NCBI RefSeq assembly: GCF_001612885.1
Contig: NZ_BDBH01000009.1
Span: 124,001 to 188,000, forward strand
DNA from: Nocardia harenae NBRC 108248
Lineage (GTDB): Bacteria > Actinomycetota > Actinomycetes > Mycobacteriales > Mycobacteriaceae
Length of the DNA stretch: 64,000 nucleotides
Direction of reading: 5' to 3'
Under the pieces are notes generated by a model. The model had not been told where the DNA came from. It ran no database searches and was given only the letters and a program-made list of their open reading frames with translations. The position numbers and the translations under genes were made by a program. Below are positions 34,371 through 42,945 of the stretch, piece by piece. Within the stretch, counting starts at the first letter, position 1; each line of letters opens with the position of its first letter.

Positions 34371-35398
34371 CCGTGCGGAAGAGCAGAATATCCCTCGCGG
34401 CGGGCGCGATCATCGCGGTGGTCCTCGTGTCCGGGGTCGCCTGTTCGGCGGCGACACCGCTCGGCTCCGGCGCGGTCGACGGCTACTGCGCCGAGATGCC
34501 GGACTCGCTGGGGCTCTACCCCGGCAATCCCGTTACTCAGATGGGGTTCGGAGTCGGCGAGGTCGAGAGCGTCGTTCCGAGGGGTGACCACGTAGAGGTC
34601 CGCTTCTCGCTCGATCGCGGCCGGCGTTACCCGGCGGACGTGCAGGCGGTGACCCGGTCGAAATCGTTGCTGGCGGATCGCAGCCTCGAACTCGTCGGGA
34701 ACTACGCCGCGGGCCCGGAGCTCGAAACGGGCACGTGTATTCCGTTGGACCGCGGCTTCACGCCGAAGAGTATCTCCGAGATCACCGGATCGGCCGCGGA
34801 TTTCATCGACGCCGTCGCCCCCGCGAATGGGCAGGAGAGTCTCGCGCGGGCGCTGGCCGGGCTGGACACCGCCTTGGACGGGCAGGGGGTGGACGCGGCG
34901 GAGCTGATGCAGCACGCGGCGACGGCGATGAGCAATCCGGACCGGATGATCTCCGACGTCGGCACCGCGATCGCCACCATGGCTCCGCTCACCGAAGAAG
35001 CGCTTCGGGAATGGGCTTCCATCCGCTCGATCATGGACCAGATGCCGGTGGCCGTCGGCGCGGCCGCCTACGATTTCCTGCCCGGCGTCATCGAACTCGG
35101 AGTCGGCGTCTCGTGGGCATGCAAGACGCTGTACGACATTCAGGTCAGATACGGCGGCGATATCTGGCCGTTCGCCCACGGCGGGCTCACCGATGTCATT
35201 CGGCTGGCGGCGACGCGCTCGAAGGACATCGCCGCCCTGCTGGGCTCGATCCCCGCCGTGAGCGGGGTGATGGGCCAGGCGTCCGGCGTCGAAACGCCCG
35301 CGCTGACCTACCAGCAGCCCACCGTCGTCCTGGGCATCGACCCGTCGTCGACCGCCGTGCCGCTGCTCGACCTGCTGTTGGCGAAGGAACCGCGATGA
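34364..35398 (+). CDS. Mce family protein, position D, predicted lipoprotein
   Basis: A 344-residue Mce protein with a lipoprotein signal ending VSGVAC. The MCE domain contains YPGNPVTQMGFGVGEVESVV. GTG 34364 overlaps the mceC stop; GTG 34373 (341 residues) is as likely because it gives a short basic N-terminus MRKSR. In most mce operons the lipoprotein is at position E (LprK type), so two lipobox-bearing members (this and the next) are a small deviation. Confidence 0.85.
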   Translation: MLTVRKSRISLAAGAIIAVVLVSGVACSAATPLGSGAVDGYCAEMPDSLGLYPGNPVTQMGFGVGEVESVVPRGDHVEVRFSLDRGRRYPADVQAVTRSKSLLADRSLELVGNYAAGPELETGTCIPLDRGFTPKSISEITGSAADFIDAVAPANGQESLARALAGLDTALDGQGVDAAELMQHAATAMSNPDRMISDVGTAIATMAPLTEEALREWASIRSIMDQMPVAVGAAAYDFLPGVIELGVGVSWACKTLYDIQVRYGGDIWPFAHGGLTDVIRLAATRSKDIAALLGSIPAVSGVMGQASGVETPALTYQQPTVVLGIDPSSTAVPLLDLLLAKEPR

Positions 35399-36402
35399 GC
35401 ACAGCCAAGCGATCGGTCGTCCGAGCGGGGGCGGCGCTGATCTGTGGATTCTCGGTCTTGGTGAGCTCGTGCGCACTCGGCCCGAAGGATATTCCGACCT
35501 TTGGTTCCGACACCGGCGGTGAGCGAATCCGATTGCATTTCGCGGGCGTGATGAATCTTCCCGACGGGGCCACCGTGACGATGGACGGCCTCGAGATCGG
35601 GAAGGTGGCGGGGGTCGAGGCCGGGGGAGCCGACGTGACGGTGACGGTGTCGCTCGAACCCGGAGCCCGCGTTCCCGCCGATTCCCGGGCGATCATCCGG
35701 CAGGACACCCTGCTCGGCGACACCTACATCGCGCTCGACCACGCTCCGACCGGGCCCGGCACCGAATACCTCGCGCCGGACGGGATCGTCCCGGTGAGCC
35801 GGACAACCTCGCCCCCGCAGCTCGAGGACACACTCGCGGTGCTCGCCTACTTCGTCAACGGCGGCAGCATCGAGCGGATCCAGACCACGGTGTCACGGAT
35901 CAACTCGGTCATGCCCGCGGTCGACGAGATCCGCAGGCTTTCCACCGTGCTGACCGGTGATCTGCGCGACCTCTCGCAGAACACGGGCGAGATCGACCGG
36001 ACACTCGCCGGTCTCGACCGCACCGCGTCCGCGATCAGCGACAGATCTCCGACCCTGGATCGGGTGATGTTCGACGACGCGGCGTTGCGCTACTGGCGAT
36101 ACGCGGCCGATATCCACTACGGACAGGCGAGTACGGGACTGCCCGCGATCGGCAGTCTGTTCGTCGGCGGAAATTGGCTGGTGCCGATGCTGAATTCGCT
36201 CGCCGCGGCCGTGCACGCGGGCAGCGGGACCTGGTCTACCGCACCGGCGGCGGTCGACAGTGTCGCCACCTTCCTGCGGATGGTCGTGCTGCCGTTCGCG
36301 CGGAACCCGTCGGTGAACATCCGGTCGGTGCAGGCGGCGAACGGCGACGAGCTCGTCGGGGATATGGAGAATCTGCTGCGCGTGTTGGGAGCGATCAAGT
36401 GA
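35395..36402 (+). CDS. Mce family lipoprotein, position E
   Basis: A 335-residue Mce protein with a lipoprotein signal (LVSSC at about residues 22-26). MCE domain: LPDGATVTMDGLEIGKVAGV, then RQDTLLGDTYIAL. Corresponds to the LprK-type subunit of mycobacterial mce operons. Start overlaps mceD by ATGA. Confidence 0.9.
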   Translation: MSTAKRSVVRAGAALICGFSVLVSSCALGPKDIPTFGSDTGGERIRLHFAGVMNLPDGATVTMDGLEIGKVAGVEAGGADVTVTVSLEPGARVPADSRAIIRQDTLLGDTYIALDHAPTGPGTEYLAPDGIVPVSRTTSPPQLEDTLAVLAYFVNGGSIERIQTTVSRINSVMPAVDEIRRLSTVLTGDLRDLSQNTGEIDRTLAGLDRTASAISDRSPTLDRVMFDDAALRYWRYAADIHYGQASTGLPAIGSLFVGGNWLVPMLNSLAAAVHAGSGTWSTAPAAVDSVATFLRMVVLPFARNPSVNIRSVQAANGDELVGDMENLLRVLGAIK

Positions 36403-37358
36403 CGCGTCGTACCCTGGCCTCGATAGCGGGCATGGCCCTCATCGCGGCATGCTCGTTCGGTTACATGTACCGGCTGGGAATCTCGCTGCCGATAGCACAG
36501 GACCTGAACACCGTTTCGATGGCGCTGCCCGATTCGAACGGATTGGTCGTCGGATCGCCGGTCCTGCTCCGCGGTATCCGTATCGGCGAGGTATCGACGA
36601 TGCATACCTCGGCGGGCCAGGTCTCGGTCGAGTGGAGGTTCGACAGCGATTATCGAGTGCCCACCGCCAGCCGCTTTCGAGTGGACAACCTGTCCGCGCT
36701 GGGGGAGTCGTTCATCGCCGTCGTACCCCCGAGCGACTCCGGGCCGTACCTGACCGACGACGCGGTCATCGATCCCGGCCGAATCGTCGTTCCGACAACG
36801 ATCAAGGAGCTTTCGGCCCGCCTCACGCGCCTGCTCGAACAGATCGACCCGGCCCGAGTCGGCGCGATCTTCCGCGAGTTGGATATCGCGCTGCCCGAGG
36901 ACACGCGGGTCCTCGGCGGGATCTCGAGGGCCGGTGAACTGCTGGCCGACATGATCACCACGCAGTCCGACGCGTTCGCCAGACTGCTGACCGCGGTGCA
37001 GCCGATATTGCGGGACAGCTCCTGGCTCGCGCCCGACCTCGTCGCGCTCGGACAGGTGGCGCCCGCGCTCGGCCACAGTTTCACCGGGCTCTGGGATACG
37101 TTCGCCTGGACGAAGGACTTCCAGCCGATCGTCCCGGCCAACCGGGACGGAACTCAGCCGTTCATGGCCGAGTTGCAGAAATTCCTCGACACCAATGCGA
37201 CAGATCTGCGCACCCTGGGAACGGATCTGCTGCCGGCCGCGCAGGCCGCGGCGGCGTCGATGCGCACGGTAGACGTCGGACGCGTGCTCGCCGAGGCGCT
37301 GAGCGCCACCGAGGCGGGTGACAGCGTCACCGTCCACGTCCGCACACCGGGGAAATGA
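36399..37358 (+). CDS. Mce family protein, position F
   Basis: A 319-residue Mce protein, last of the six. It starts at GTG 36399, overlapping mceE by GTGA. A short hydrophobic N-terminus containing ALIAACSFGYMY is followed by the MCE domain with LVVGSPVLLRGIRIGEV and NLSALGESFIAVVP. It lacks the long Pro-rich tail found on many MceF proteins. Confidence 0.88.
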   Translation: MTRRTLASIAGMALIAACSFGYMYRLGISLPIAQDLNTVSMALPDSNGLVVGSPVLLRGIRIGEVSTMHTSAGQVSVEWRFDSDYRVPTASRFRVDNLSALGESFIAVVPPSDSGPYLTDDAVIDPGRIVVPTTIKELSARLTRLLEQIDPARVGAIFRELDIALPEDTRVLGGISRAGELLADMITTQSDAFARLLTAVQPILRDSSWLAPDLVALGQVAPALGHSFTGLWDTFAWTKDFQPIVPANRDGTQPFMAELQKFLDTNATDLRTLGTDLLPAAQAAAASMRTVDVGRVLAEALSATEAGDSVTVHVRTPGK

Positions 37359-37421
37359 GCGGGCGCCACCGGCGACATGGGCAAGACATTTCGGGCTGAC
37401 AGGCTGAGAGGGAATGAAACA

Positions 37422-38090
37422 ATGACCAGCGATACATCGGTGATCACCGGGGCCGAAGCGGATTCCGAGACGAACGACGACGTCGAACCCCGCGACGGGG
37501 CGGTCGAGTCGGAGGACAGGAACCGATCCGCGCGGACCGCCGCGGTCGTGGCCCGCGGTCGCGGACTCGCGCAGTCCTCGGTCTCGACGAAGGCGTTGGC
37601 GATCGCGCTGCTCGTCATCGCCCTCGTGGTGACCAGCGGGGTGCTGGCGTGGCGGCTGCACGGTGAGGCGAATGAACTCGACGCGCTGCGCACGCAGGCT
37701 TCCGACCGCGCGCACGCCGAGCAGGTCGCGCTCGACTATGCCGCAGGCGCAGCCGAGATGGATTTCCGTGACCTCGCGTCCTGGCGCGGGCGGCTGACCG
37801 AGGGCACCTCTCCCGAACTGACCAACCGGCTGACCCAGGCGGCGACGTCGATGGAGCAGATCATCGCGCCGTTGCAGTGGAGCTCGATCGCCGAGCCGAT
37901 CACCGCCAAGGTGCGGTCGGATTCGAACGGCACCTATTCGGTGGATTGCTTCGTCAACGTGATCACCAAGAACAGTCAAGCCCCGGACGGCATCAACTCC
38001 ACCGCGACCTATCGGCTGACCGTCGACAGCGTGCACGACTGGGTCATCACCGATATCGCGGGCATCGACTCGGCGCTGGCCGGAAAGTAG
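37422..38090 (+). CDS. Mce-associated membrane protein (Mas type)
   Basis: A 222-residue protein with an acidic disordered N-terminus, one membrane helix (about 65-86) and a periplasmic domain of the SnoaL/NTF2-like type that usually follows mce operons. I start at ATG 37422, behind GAGAGGGA; ATG 37377 is in frame but has no ribosome site. Mas proteins are thought to stabilise the Mce complex. Confidence 0.8.
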   Translation: MTSDTSVITGAEADSETNDDVEPRDGAVESEDRNRSARTAAVVARGRGLAQSSVSTKALAIALLVIALVVTSGVLAWRLHGEANELDALRTQASDRAHAEQVALDYAAGAAEMDFRDLASWRGRLTEGTSPELTNRLTQAATSMEQIIAPLQWSSIAEPITAKVRSDSNGTYSVDCFVNVITKNSQAPDGINSTATYRLTVDSVHDWVITDIAGIDSALAGK

Positions 38091-38097
38091 CGCGCGC

Positions 38098-38739
38098 ATG
38101 CATCTGATACTCATTCGCCACGCGCTCCCGCAGCGAACCGCCCCCGGCGAGGGGATCGACCCACCGTTGAGTCCACAGGGTTCGCGCCAATCCGACGTCC
38201 TGGCCGACGCGCTGCGCGACGAGAAACTCGACGCGATCTGGACGAGCACGATGCGGCGGGCGGTCGAGACCGCGCAGCCGATGGCGGAGCGGTACGGGAT
38301 CGTCCCGAAACGCCATGCGGGTCTGTGCGAAATGGATTGGGGTTTCAATGCCTACGTCCCGGTCGAGGAGACCGACCACCCCTCGGTGATGGCCTTCAAC
38401 GAGCGGCTGCGACATCAGGCCGACGATCGGGAACTGCTCGAGTTTCGCGCCGGCGTCGCGGTCACGATGGCCGAGGTGTGCGCGGCGCATCCGGCCGATG
38501 CCACGGTCGCGGTGGTGGCGCACGGGGGAGTCATCAGCGCGTACGCGTCGACGGTCCTGGGGACGGCCGATACGGTCTTCTTCGTGCCCGGGTATACCGG
38601 CATCAGCAGATTCGACGTCGCGGGCGACGGGACGGCGCGGCTGGTTTCGCTGAACGAGACCGGTCACATGAAGGATGCCCGCGCCGATCCGCGGCCGACC
38701 GCGCTCGAGCGCGGCCTCCATACCGGCAGTACCGAGTGA
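38098..38739 (+). CDS. Histidine phosphatase family protein
   Basis: A 213-residue phosphatase of the phosphoglycerate-mutase-like superfamily. The RHG-type signature is LILIRHALPQR at the N-terminus, with the second catalytic His in VAVVAHGGVIS and Glu in CEMDWG. It starts seven bases after the Mas gene, so it belongs to the mce operon, which is unusual; it could remove phosphate from a metabolite or from a phosphohistidine protein, but nothing in the sequence decides. Confidence 0.88.
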   Translation: MHLILIRHALPQRTAPGEGIDPPLSPQGSRQSDVLADALRDEKLDAIWTSTMRRAVETAQPMAERYGIVPKRHAGLCEMDWGFNAYVPVEETDHPSVMAFNERLRHQADDRELLEFRAGVAVTMAEVCAAHPADATVAVVAHGGVISAYASTVLGTADTVFFVPGYTGISRFDVAGDGTARLVSLNETGHMKDARADPRPTALERGLHTGSTE

Positions 38740-38771
38740 TCGGCTGGGAACAGATCAACGTCGAGCTGCGC

Positions 38772-38791
38772 ACCCGGCGTACCCGCCGGGT
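38772..38791. terminator. Hairpin between convergent operons
   Basis: ACCCGGCG (38772-38779) and CGCCGGGT (38784-38791) with a four-base loop, between the phosphatase and the minus-strand fusion gene. No T-run, so it is only a candidate. Confidence 0.45.
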
Positions 38792-38815
38792 GGCGGCGGA
38801 ACGGTAACCGAATCG

Positions 38816-41428
38816 TCAGCTCAGGACCGTGACGGTGCCCTTGGCGCCGTCGACCTGCACGGTCTGGCCGTCGCGCAGCCGGCGACTGGCGTCGCCGGTG
38901 TTCACCACGCACGGCACCCCGAACTCGCGGGCCACCACCGCGGCATGGGACATCTCGCCACCGGTATCGACGACGACGGCCGCGGCGAAGGCGAAGAACG
39001 GCGTCCAGCCGGTGTCGGTGAACGCCGCGACGAGGATTTCGCCCGGGTTCAGGTCGTCCATGGTGTCCACGGTCAGGACGCGCACCGTCCCGGTGACCGT
39101 TCCCTGCGAGACACCGGTGCCCTGCAGCCGCTCGCCCGGCGTGAGGGCATCCTGGTCGCTGCGCACCGGCTCCCACTTCGCGGTGAAGGTCGCGGGCATC
39201 CGCAGCGCCGCGAGCCGGTCGCGATCGGACCGGCGGCGAGCTACGATCTCACTGATATCGGCTGGGGGACAGAGCATCTCGTCGAGAATCAGGAAGAAGA
39301 CGTCGTCCGCCTCGTCCAGTAGCCCGGCCTCCCGCAAACGGCGCCCCTTCTCCCGGATCGCCTGTCGGTACAGGTGGGTGTTCCGAATGGCGGCGTCGCG
39401 GGCTCGTTCGCGGGCCTGCTGGTAGTACACGGCCGTACGCGCCAGCAGCGCGGTGGCCGGGTTGAGATTCGGCACCGGGACCGACGGACGTGCGGGGCTG
39501 TCGAGGAGTTTGGTCACCACATCCAGCAGCATTTCCGGCGCATCGGCGAAGACCCGGTTGATCAGTTCGGTTTCCCGCGGTCCGCGGTGGCCGTACTCGT
39601 CGAGCACCTGCTGCAGGTCGGCGGCGAAGCGCGGATGCGATGCGCGCACCTTCGCGAGGGCGGCCGGGGCCGGATGGCCGCGAAGCACGGCCGCGAGCTC
39701 GGAATCGGCGCGGGCCGCCTCGGCGAGCCGGTGCGCTCCCCGCGCCGGTCCCGCACTGGCGAGTTGCTCGGTGCCGCCGCGAATCGTCGTGGCGAAGGCC
39801 TTGCCCACACGTTTCTCGATGATGCCGAGCACCGTGGTGACGAAGATGACGCCCTGGGTGGCCAACGACCAACTGTCGGACACCTCGTCCTTCATCAGCG
39901 TCAAGCGCGAATCCAGTTGCCGGTCGGGCAGATCGGGGAGATGGGGTGCCGAGAGCTGTGCCGTGCGCGCCGCCGCGTCGCGCTCGAGGGTGGCTCGGTT
40001 GAAGCTCAGCGCCTGTGCCAGGATCCACGGCAACCGGCTGAGCATGCTCAGGGTGCTGATCGGTTCGATGTCGACCGTCTCCGGGACATTGCCGAACAGT
40101 TTGTCTTCCCAGGTCTCCAGGTCGCCACCGGGCAGCGACCTGGCCATGGCATACACGACCGACAGGTTCGCGTAGACGCCGTGGCCGAACACTCCCACCT
40201 GTTCGTCGGTGAGGATCCGCGCCAGCTCGCCGCGGATCCGCAGGACCTCGGCGCACTGCGCACCCGCCGCGCGCAGTGCGTCGATTCCGGATTCGACGGA
40301 GGCCGGTGTCATCGGCCCGGGAAAGGCCTCCGAGGTATTGGCGCAGGTGAAGACCGAGTATCGGGGATCGATCAGGGTGTCGAACTCGCCGGGGACAACG
40401 CCCGCGGCGCCCGCGGCACGGGGACGGGACAGGGTCTCGGGCGAGAGTTGCGGTGTCACACCGCGCCCCCACCGCCACGGCAGCCGCACCCGGCGTGACC
40501 CCAGGTAGATGTGCGCGCGGTTGGCGCGGCGGAAGTCGAGGACCGCGTCCCGGCTGGTCCACGCGCACTGGAAGCCGAACTCGTCGCGCAGCCTCTCGGT
40601 GCGCACACAGGGGAAGTCGGTGAACGCCTCGATGGCTCCCGGGTCCAAGGAGGACGCGTGGGCGCGCCACAGCATCCCCGCTGTCCGCCGCAGCGCCGAC
40701 CTCGGAACCGTGATGTAGGGCTTGCCGAGCAGTTCGGCGATCTCCGGCATCGTCGTGGTGTCGGTGGTCGCGAGATTGACCGGACCGGTCCATTCCGGGT
40801 GCTCGACCGCCTCGGCGAAGAAGCGGGCCACGTCCTCGTCGTGCACGAATTGGAACCGGTTCCCGCCGCCGCGGACCCCGACCAGCGCGGGCAGGGCGAA
40901 CCCTTCCCGGGTGACCCCGGTCGCGTTGCGGCCCATGATGTTGCTGCCGCGGATGTGCAGCGCGTTCAGTCCGGCCGCATCGATCAGGTTCTCCGCTTCG
41001 ACCTTGTGGATCGCGTACCGGTGTCGGGGACTGGGATCGGGCTTGTCGTCTTCGCTGTAGAGCGCGTCGCCCGGCAGCGGCCGGTAGCCGTACACGGTGA
41101 CCGACGAGGAGAAGACCAAGCGCGGGCATCCCGCGCGCCGCATGGCTTCGAGCACCGCCTCGGTGCCGCCGATGTCGACGGCCCGGGTGCCGACGGTGTC
41201 GTGGCTGGGATGAGTGGTCCACGCGAGGTGGATGACGACATCCGCGCCGTCCATGGCTTCGGTGAGAGCATCGACATCGCGAATGTCGGCCGCCGCGTGG
41301 CGATAGCGCCGCGAAGGGTGGCTGAAGGAACCGCGGGAGATACCGACGACGTCGTGTCCCCGCCGGAGTACGGCGGGCAGGACACTGGTACCGAAGTCGC
41401 CGGACACCCCGGTGATGACAACCTTCAT
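38816..41428 (-). CDS. SDR (NAD-dependent epimerase) fused to rifampicin-phosphotransferase-like and PEP-utiliser His domains
   Basis: An 870-residue three-part protein. Residues 1-300 are an extended short-chain dehydrogenase: GVSGDFG cofactor loop and Y138-x3-K142 (YAIHK). Residues 345-750 resemble the substrate domain of rifampicin phosphotransferase and PEP synthase (NTSEAFPGPMTP at 364, EYGHRG at 611, DDVFFLILDE at 708). Residues 765-868 are the swivelling phosphohistidine domain with GGEMSHAAVVAREFGVPCV, His828. The ATP-grasp domain that normally charges the His is absent. GGAGAG precedes ATG 41428, and a copy of the island operator lies just upstream. A full-length paralogue is at 48994. 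Confidence 0.85.
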   Translation of the reverse strand: MKVVITGVSGDFGTSVLPAVLRRGHDVVGISRGSFSHPSRRYRHAAADIRDVDALTEAMDGADVVIHLAWTTHPSHDTVGTRAVDIGGTEAVLEAMRRAGCPRLVFSSSVTVYGYRPLPGDALYSEDDKPDPSPRHRYAIHKVEAENLIDAAGLNALHIRGSNIMGRNATGVTREGFALPALVGVRGGGNRFQFVHDEDVARFFAEAVEHPEWTGPVNLATTDTTTMPEIAELLGKPYITVPRSALRRTAGMLWRAHASSLDPGAIEAFTDFPCVRTERLRDEFGFQCAWTSRDAVLDFRRANRAHIYLGSRRVRLPWRWGRGVTPQLSPETLSRPRAAGAAGVVPGEFDTLIDPRYSVFTCANTSEAFPGPMTPASVESGIDALRAAGAQCAEVLRIRGELARILTDEQVGVFGHGVYANLSVVYAMARSLPGGDLETWEDKLFGNVPETVDIEPISTLSMLSRLPWILAQALSFNRATLERDAAARTAQLSAPHLPDLPDRQLDSRLTLMKDEVSDSWSLATQGVIFVTTVLGIIEKRVGKAFATTIRGGTEQLASAGPARGAHRLAEAARADSELAAVLRGHPAPAALAKVRASHPRFAADLQQVLDEYGHRGPRETELINRVFADAPEMLLDVVTKLLDSPARPSVPVPNLNPATALLARTAVYYQQARERARDAAIRNTHLYRQAIREKGRRLREAGLLDEADDVFFLILDEMLCPPADISEIVARRRSDRDRLAALRMPATFTAKWEPVRSDQDALTPGERLQGTGVSQGTVTGTVRVLTVDTMDDLNPGEILVAAFTDTGWTPFFAFAAAVVVDTGGEMSHAAVVAREFGVPCVVNTGDASRRLRDGQTVQVDGAKGTVTVLS

Positions 41429-41468
41429 ACAGAACTCTCCACGACTCGACGATGAGTGCCGAAAGGGC

Positions 41469-41488
41469 TATTTAATCTAGATAAACTA
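41469..41488. promoter_or_regulatory. Candidate operator, imperfect palindrome around CTAG
   Basis: TATTTAATCTAGATAAACTA carries the island motif. It lies 41-60 bases before the start of the fusion gene, in the 80-base gap after the thiolase gene, so the fusion gene has its own regulated promoter. Confidence 0.65.
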
Positions 41489-41507
41489 TAGCGTGACGTG
41501 CGGTTGG

Positions 41508-42656
41508 TCACAGCAATTCGATGATCGTGGCGTTGGCCTGACCGCCGCCTTCGCACATGGTTTGCAGACCATAGCGAATGTTGTTGCGCCGCATGTGATG
41601 AACCATCGTCGCGAGCAGCCGTGTTCCACTGCCGCCGAGGGGGTGGCCGAGCGCGATCGCGCCGCCGTTGGGGTTGAGGGCCCCGGGGTCGGCGCCGAGA
41701 TCGGCCAGCCAGGCCAGCGGCACGGGCGCGAACGCCTCGTTGACCTCGAAGACCCCGATCTCGTCGATCTTCAGGCCGCTGCGGGTCAGTGCCTTCTCCG
41801 TCGCCGGAATGGGCGCGGTGAGCATGATGAACGGGTCGCTGCCCGCGAGCACCGCGGTATGGACCCGGGCCAGCGGGGTGCGGCCCAGCTCCGCGGCCTT
41901 CGCCGACGTCGTCATCAGCACACCGGACGCGCCGTCGCTGATCTGGGAACTGTTGCCCGCGGTGATCATGCCGTTCTCGTCGAACGCGGGCCTCAATCGG
42001 GCCATGGCCTCCTGGGTGCCGCCGCGGCGGATGCCCTCGTCTCGCCCGACCACGGTGCCGTCGGCCAGCGTGACCGGCGCGATCTCCGCGTCGAAGAGCC
42101 CCTGATCCTGCGCGGTGGCCGCCTTGTCGTGCGAGGACAGCGAGAATTCGTCGAGTTGCGCGCGGCTGAGGCCCCAGCGCCGCGCGATCTCCTCGGCACC
42201 CCATCCCTGATTGGGCAGGCGACCCTCGTATCGCTCGCGGTACCCCTCGCCGTAGGCCCATTCACCGTTGGGCGTGCTCGCCCCGATCGGCACCCGCGAC
42301 ATGGATTCCACCCCGCCCGCGACAACCACGTCGTACTGGCCCGCGATCAGCCCGGCGGCCGCGAAGTGCACCGCCTGCTGCGACGAGCCGCACTGACGGT
42401 CGACGGTGGTGCCGGGGACGCTCTCCGGCCAGCCGGCGCTGAGTACGGCGTTGCGGGCGATGTCGAGTGCCTGTTCCCCGACCTGGCCCACACATCCCCA
42501 CACCACGTCGTCGACCACCGCCGGATCGATGCCGGTGCGGTCGGCGATGGATGTGAGGATGTGCGCCGACAGATCCGCGGGATGAACTCCGGAGAGCGTC
42601 CCACCGCGTTTGCCGACCGGGGTGCGCACGGCCTCGATGATCACTGCATCGTTCAT
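41508..42656 (-). CDS. Thiolase (acetyl-CoA acetyltransferase, FadA5-like)
   Basis: A 382-residue degradative thiolase. Nucleophile Cys89 is in VDRQCGSSQQA, the histidine motif is GGAIALGHPLGGSG, and the second cysteine is in MCEGGGQANA (Cys368), so the active site is complete. The VDRQCGSSQ form and overall sequence resemble the steroid side-chain thiolase FadA5, though that similarity does not prove the substrate. ATG 42656 has GTGGAGAAG upstream; a GTG six codons earlier lacks a ribosome site. It follows the ferredoxin gene. Confidence 0.92.
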   Translation of the reverse strand: MNDAVIIEAVRTPVGKRGGTLSGVHPADLSAHILTSIADRTGIDPAVVDDVVWGCVGQVGEQALDIARNAVLSAGWPESVPGTTVDRQCGSSQQAVHFAAAGLIAGQYDVVVAGGVESMSRVPIGASTPNGEWAYGEGYRERYEGRLPNQGWGAEEIARRWGLSRAQLDEFSLSSHDKAATAQDQGLFDAEIAPVTLADGTVVGRDEGIRRGGTQEAMARLRPAFDENGMITAGNSSQISDGASGVLMTTSAKAAELGRTPLARVHTAVLAGSDPFIMLTAPIPATEKALTRSGLKIDEIGVFEVNEAFAPVPLAWLADLGADPGALNPNGGAIALGHPLGGSGTRLLATMVHHMRRNNIRYGLQTMCEGGGQANATIIELL

Positions 42657-42716
42657 ATCGTTGTTCTTCTCCACTCGTGAGATCGGGCCCGGTGTACGGG
42701 CACGAGTTGCCGGGCG

Positions 42717-42914
42717 TCAGTGGTCTTCGGAGCTCAGTGCCTGTTCCGGACAGGAGTCGATGCCCAGCCGTACGGTGTCCTCCAGCCCCGGCGGTACCGG
42801 CTTCGCCGTGCCGATGGCGCTGTTGCCGTCATCGTCCAGTGCGAAGAATTGCGGCGCGTAGGCCTCGCACATTCCGTGGCCTCGGCACTTGCTCGAGTCG
42901 ACGCTGACTTTCAT
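42717..42914 (-). CDS. [3Fe-4S]-type ferredoxin
   Basis: A 65-residue ferredoxin. Cysteines occur in SSKCRGHGMCEAYAP and DSCPEQAL, with His at the fourth-cysteine position, the pattern of mycobacterial ferredoxins with a [3Fe-4S] cluster that serve P450s. It starts 31 bases after the P450 stop (or at GTG 42941, five bases after it) and is surely its electron donor. Confidence 0.92.
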   Translation of the reverse strand: MKVSVDSSKCRGHGMCEAYAPQFFALDDDGNSAIGTAKPVPPGLEDTVRLGIDSCPEQALSSEDH

Positions 42915-42945
42915 GGCTGGTCCCGGGGAGGTGAGCGACACCGGT

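Noticed and set aside
36117..38348. Open frame of 743 codons opposite mceF, mas and the phosphatase
   Set aside because: Antisense shadow; the plus-strand genes have convincing domains and tight operon spacing.
38736..38807. 23-codon frame starting GTG and overlapping the phosphatase stop
   Set aside because: Arg-rich and contains the terminator-like hairpin; no ribosome site of its own.
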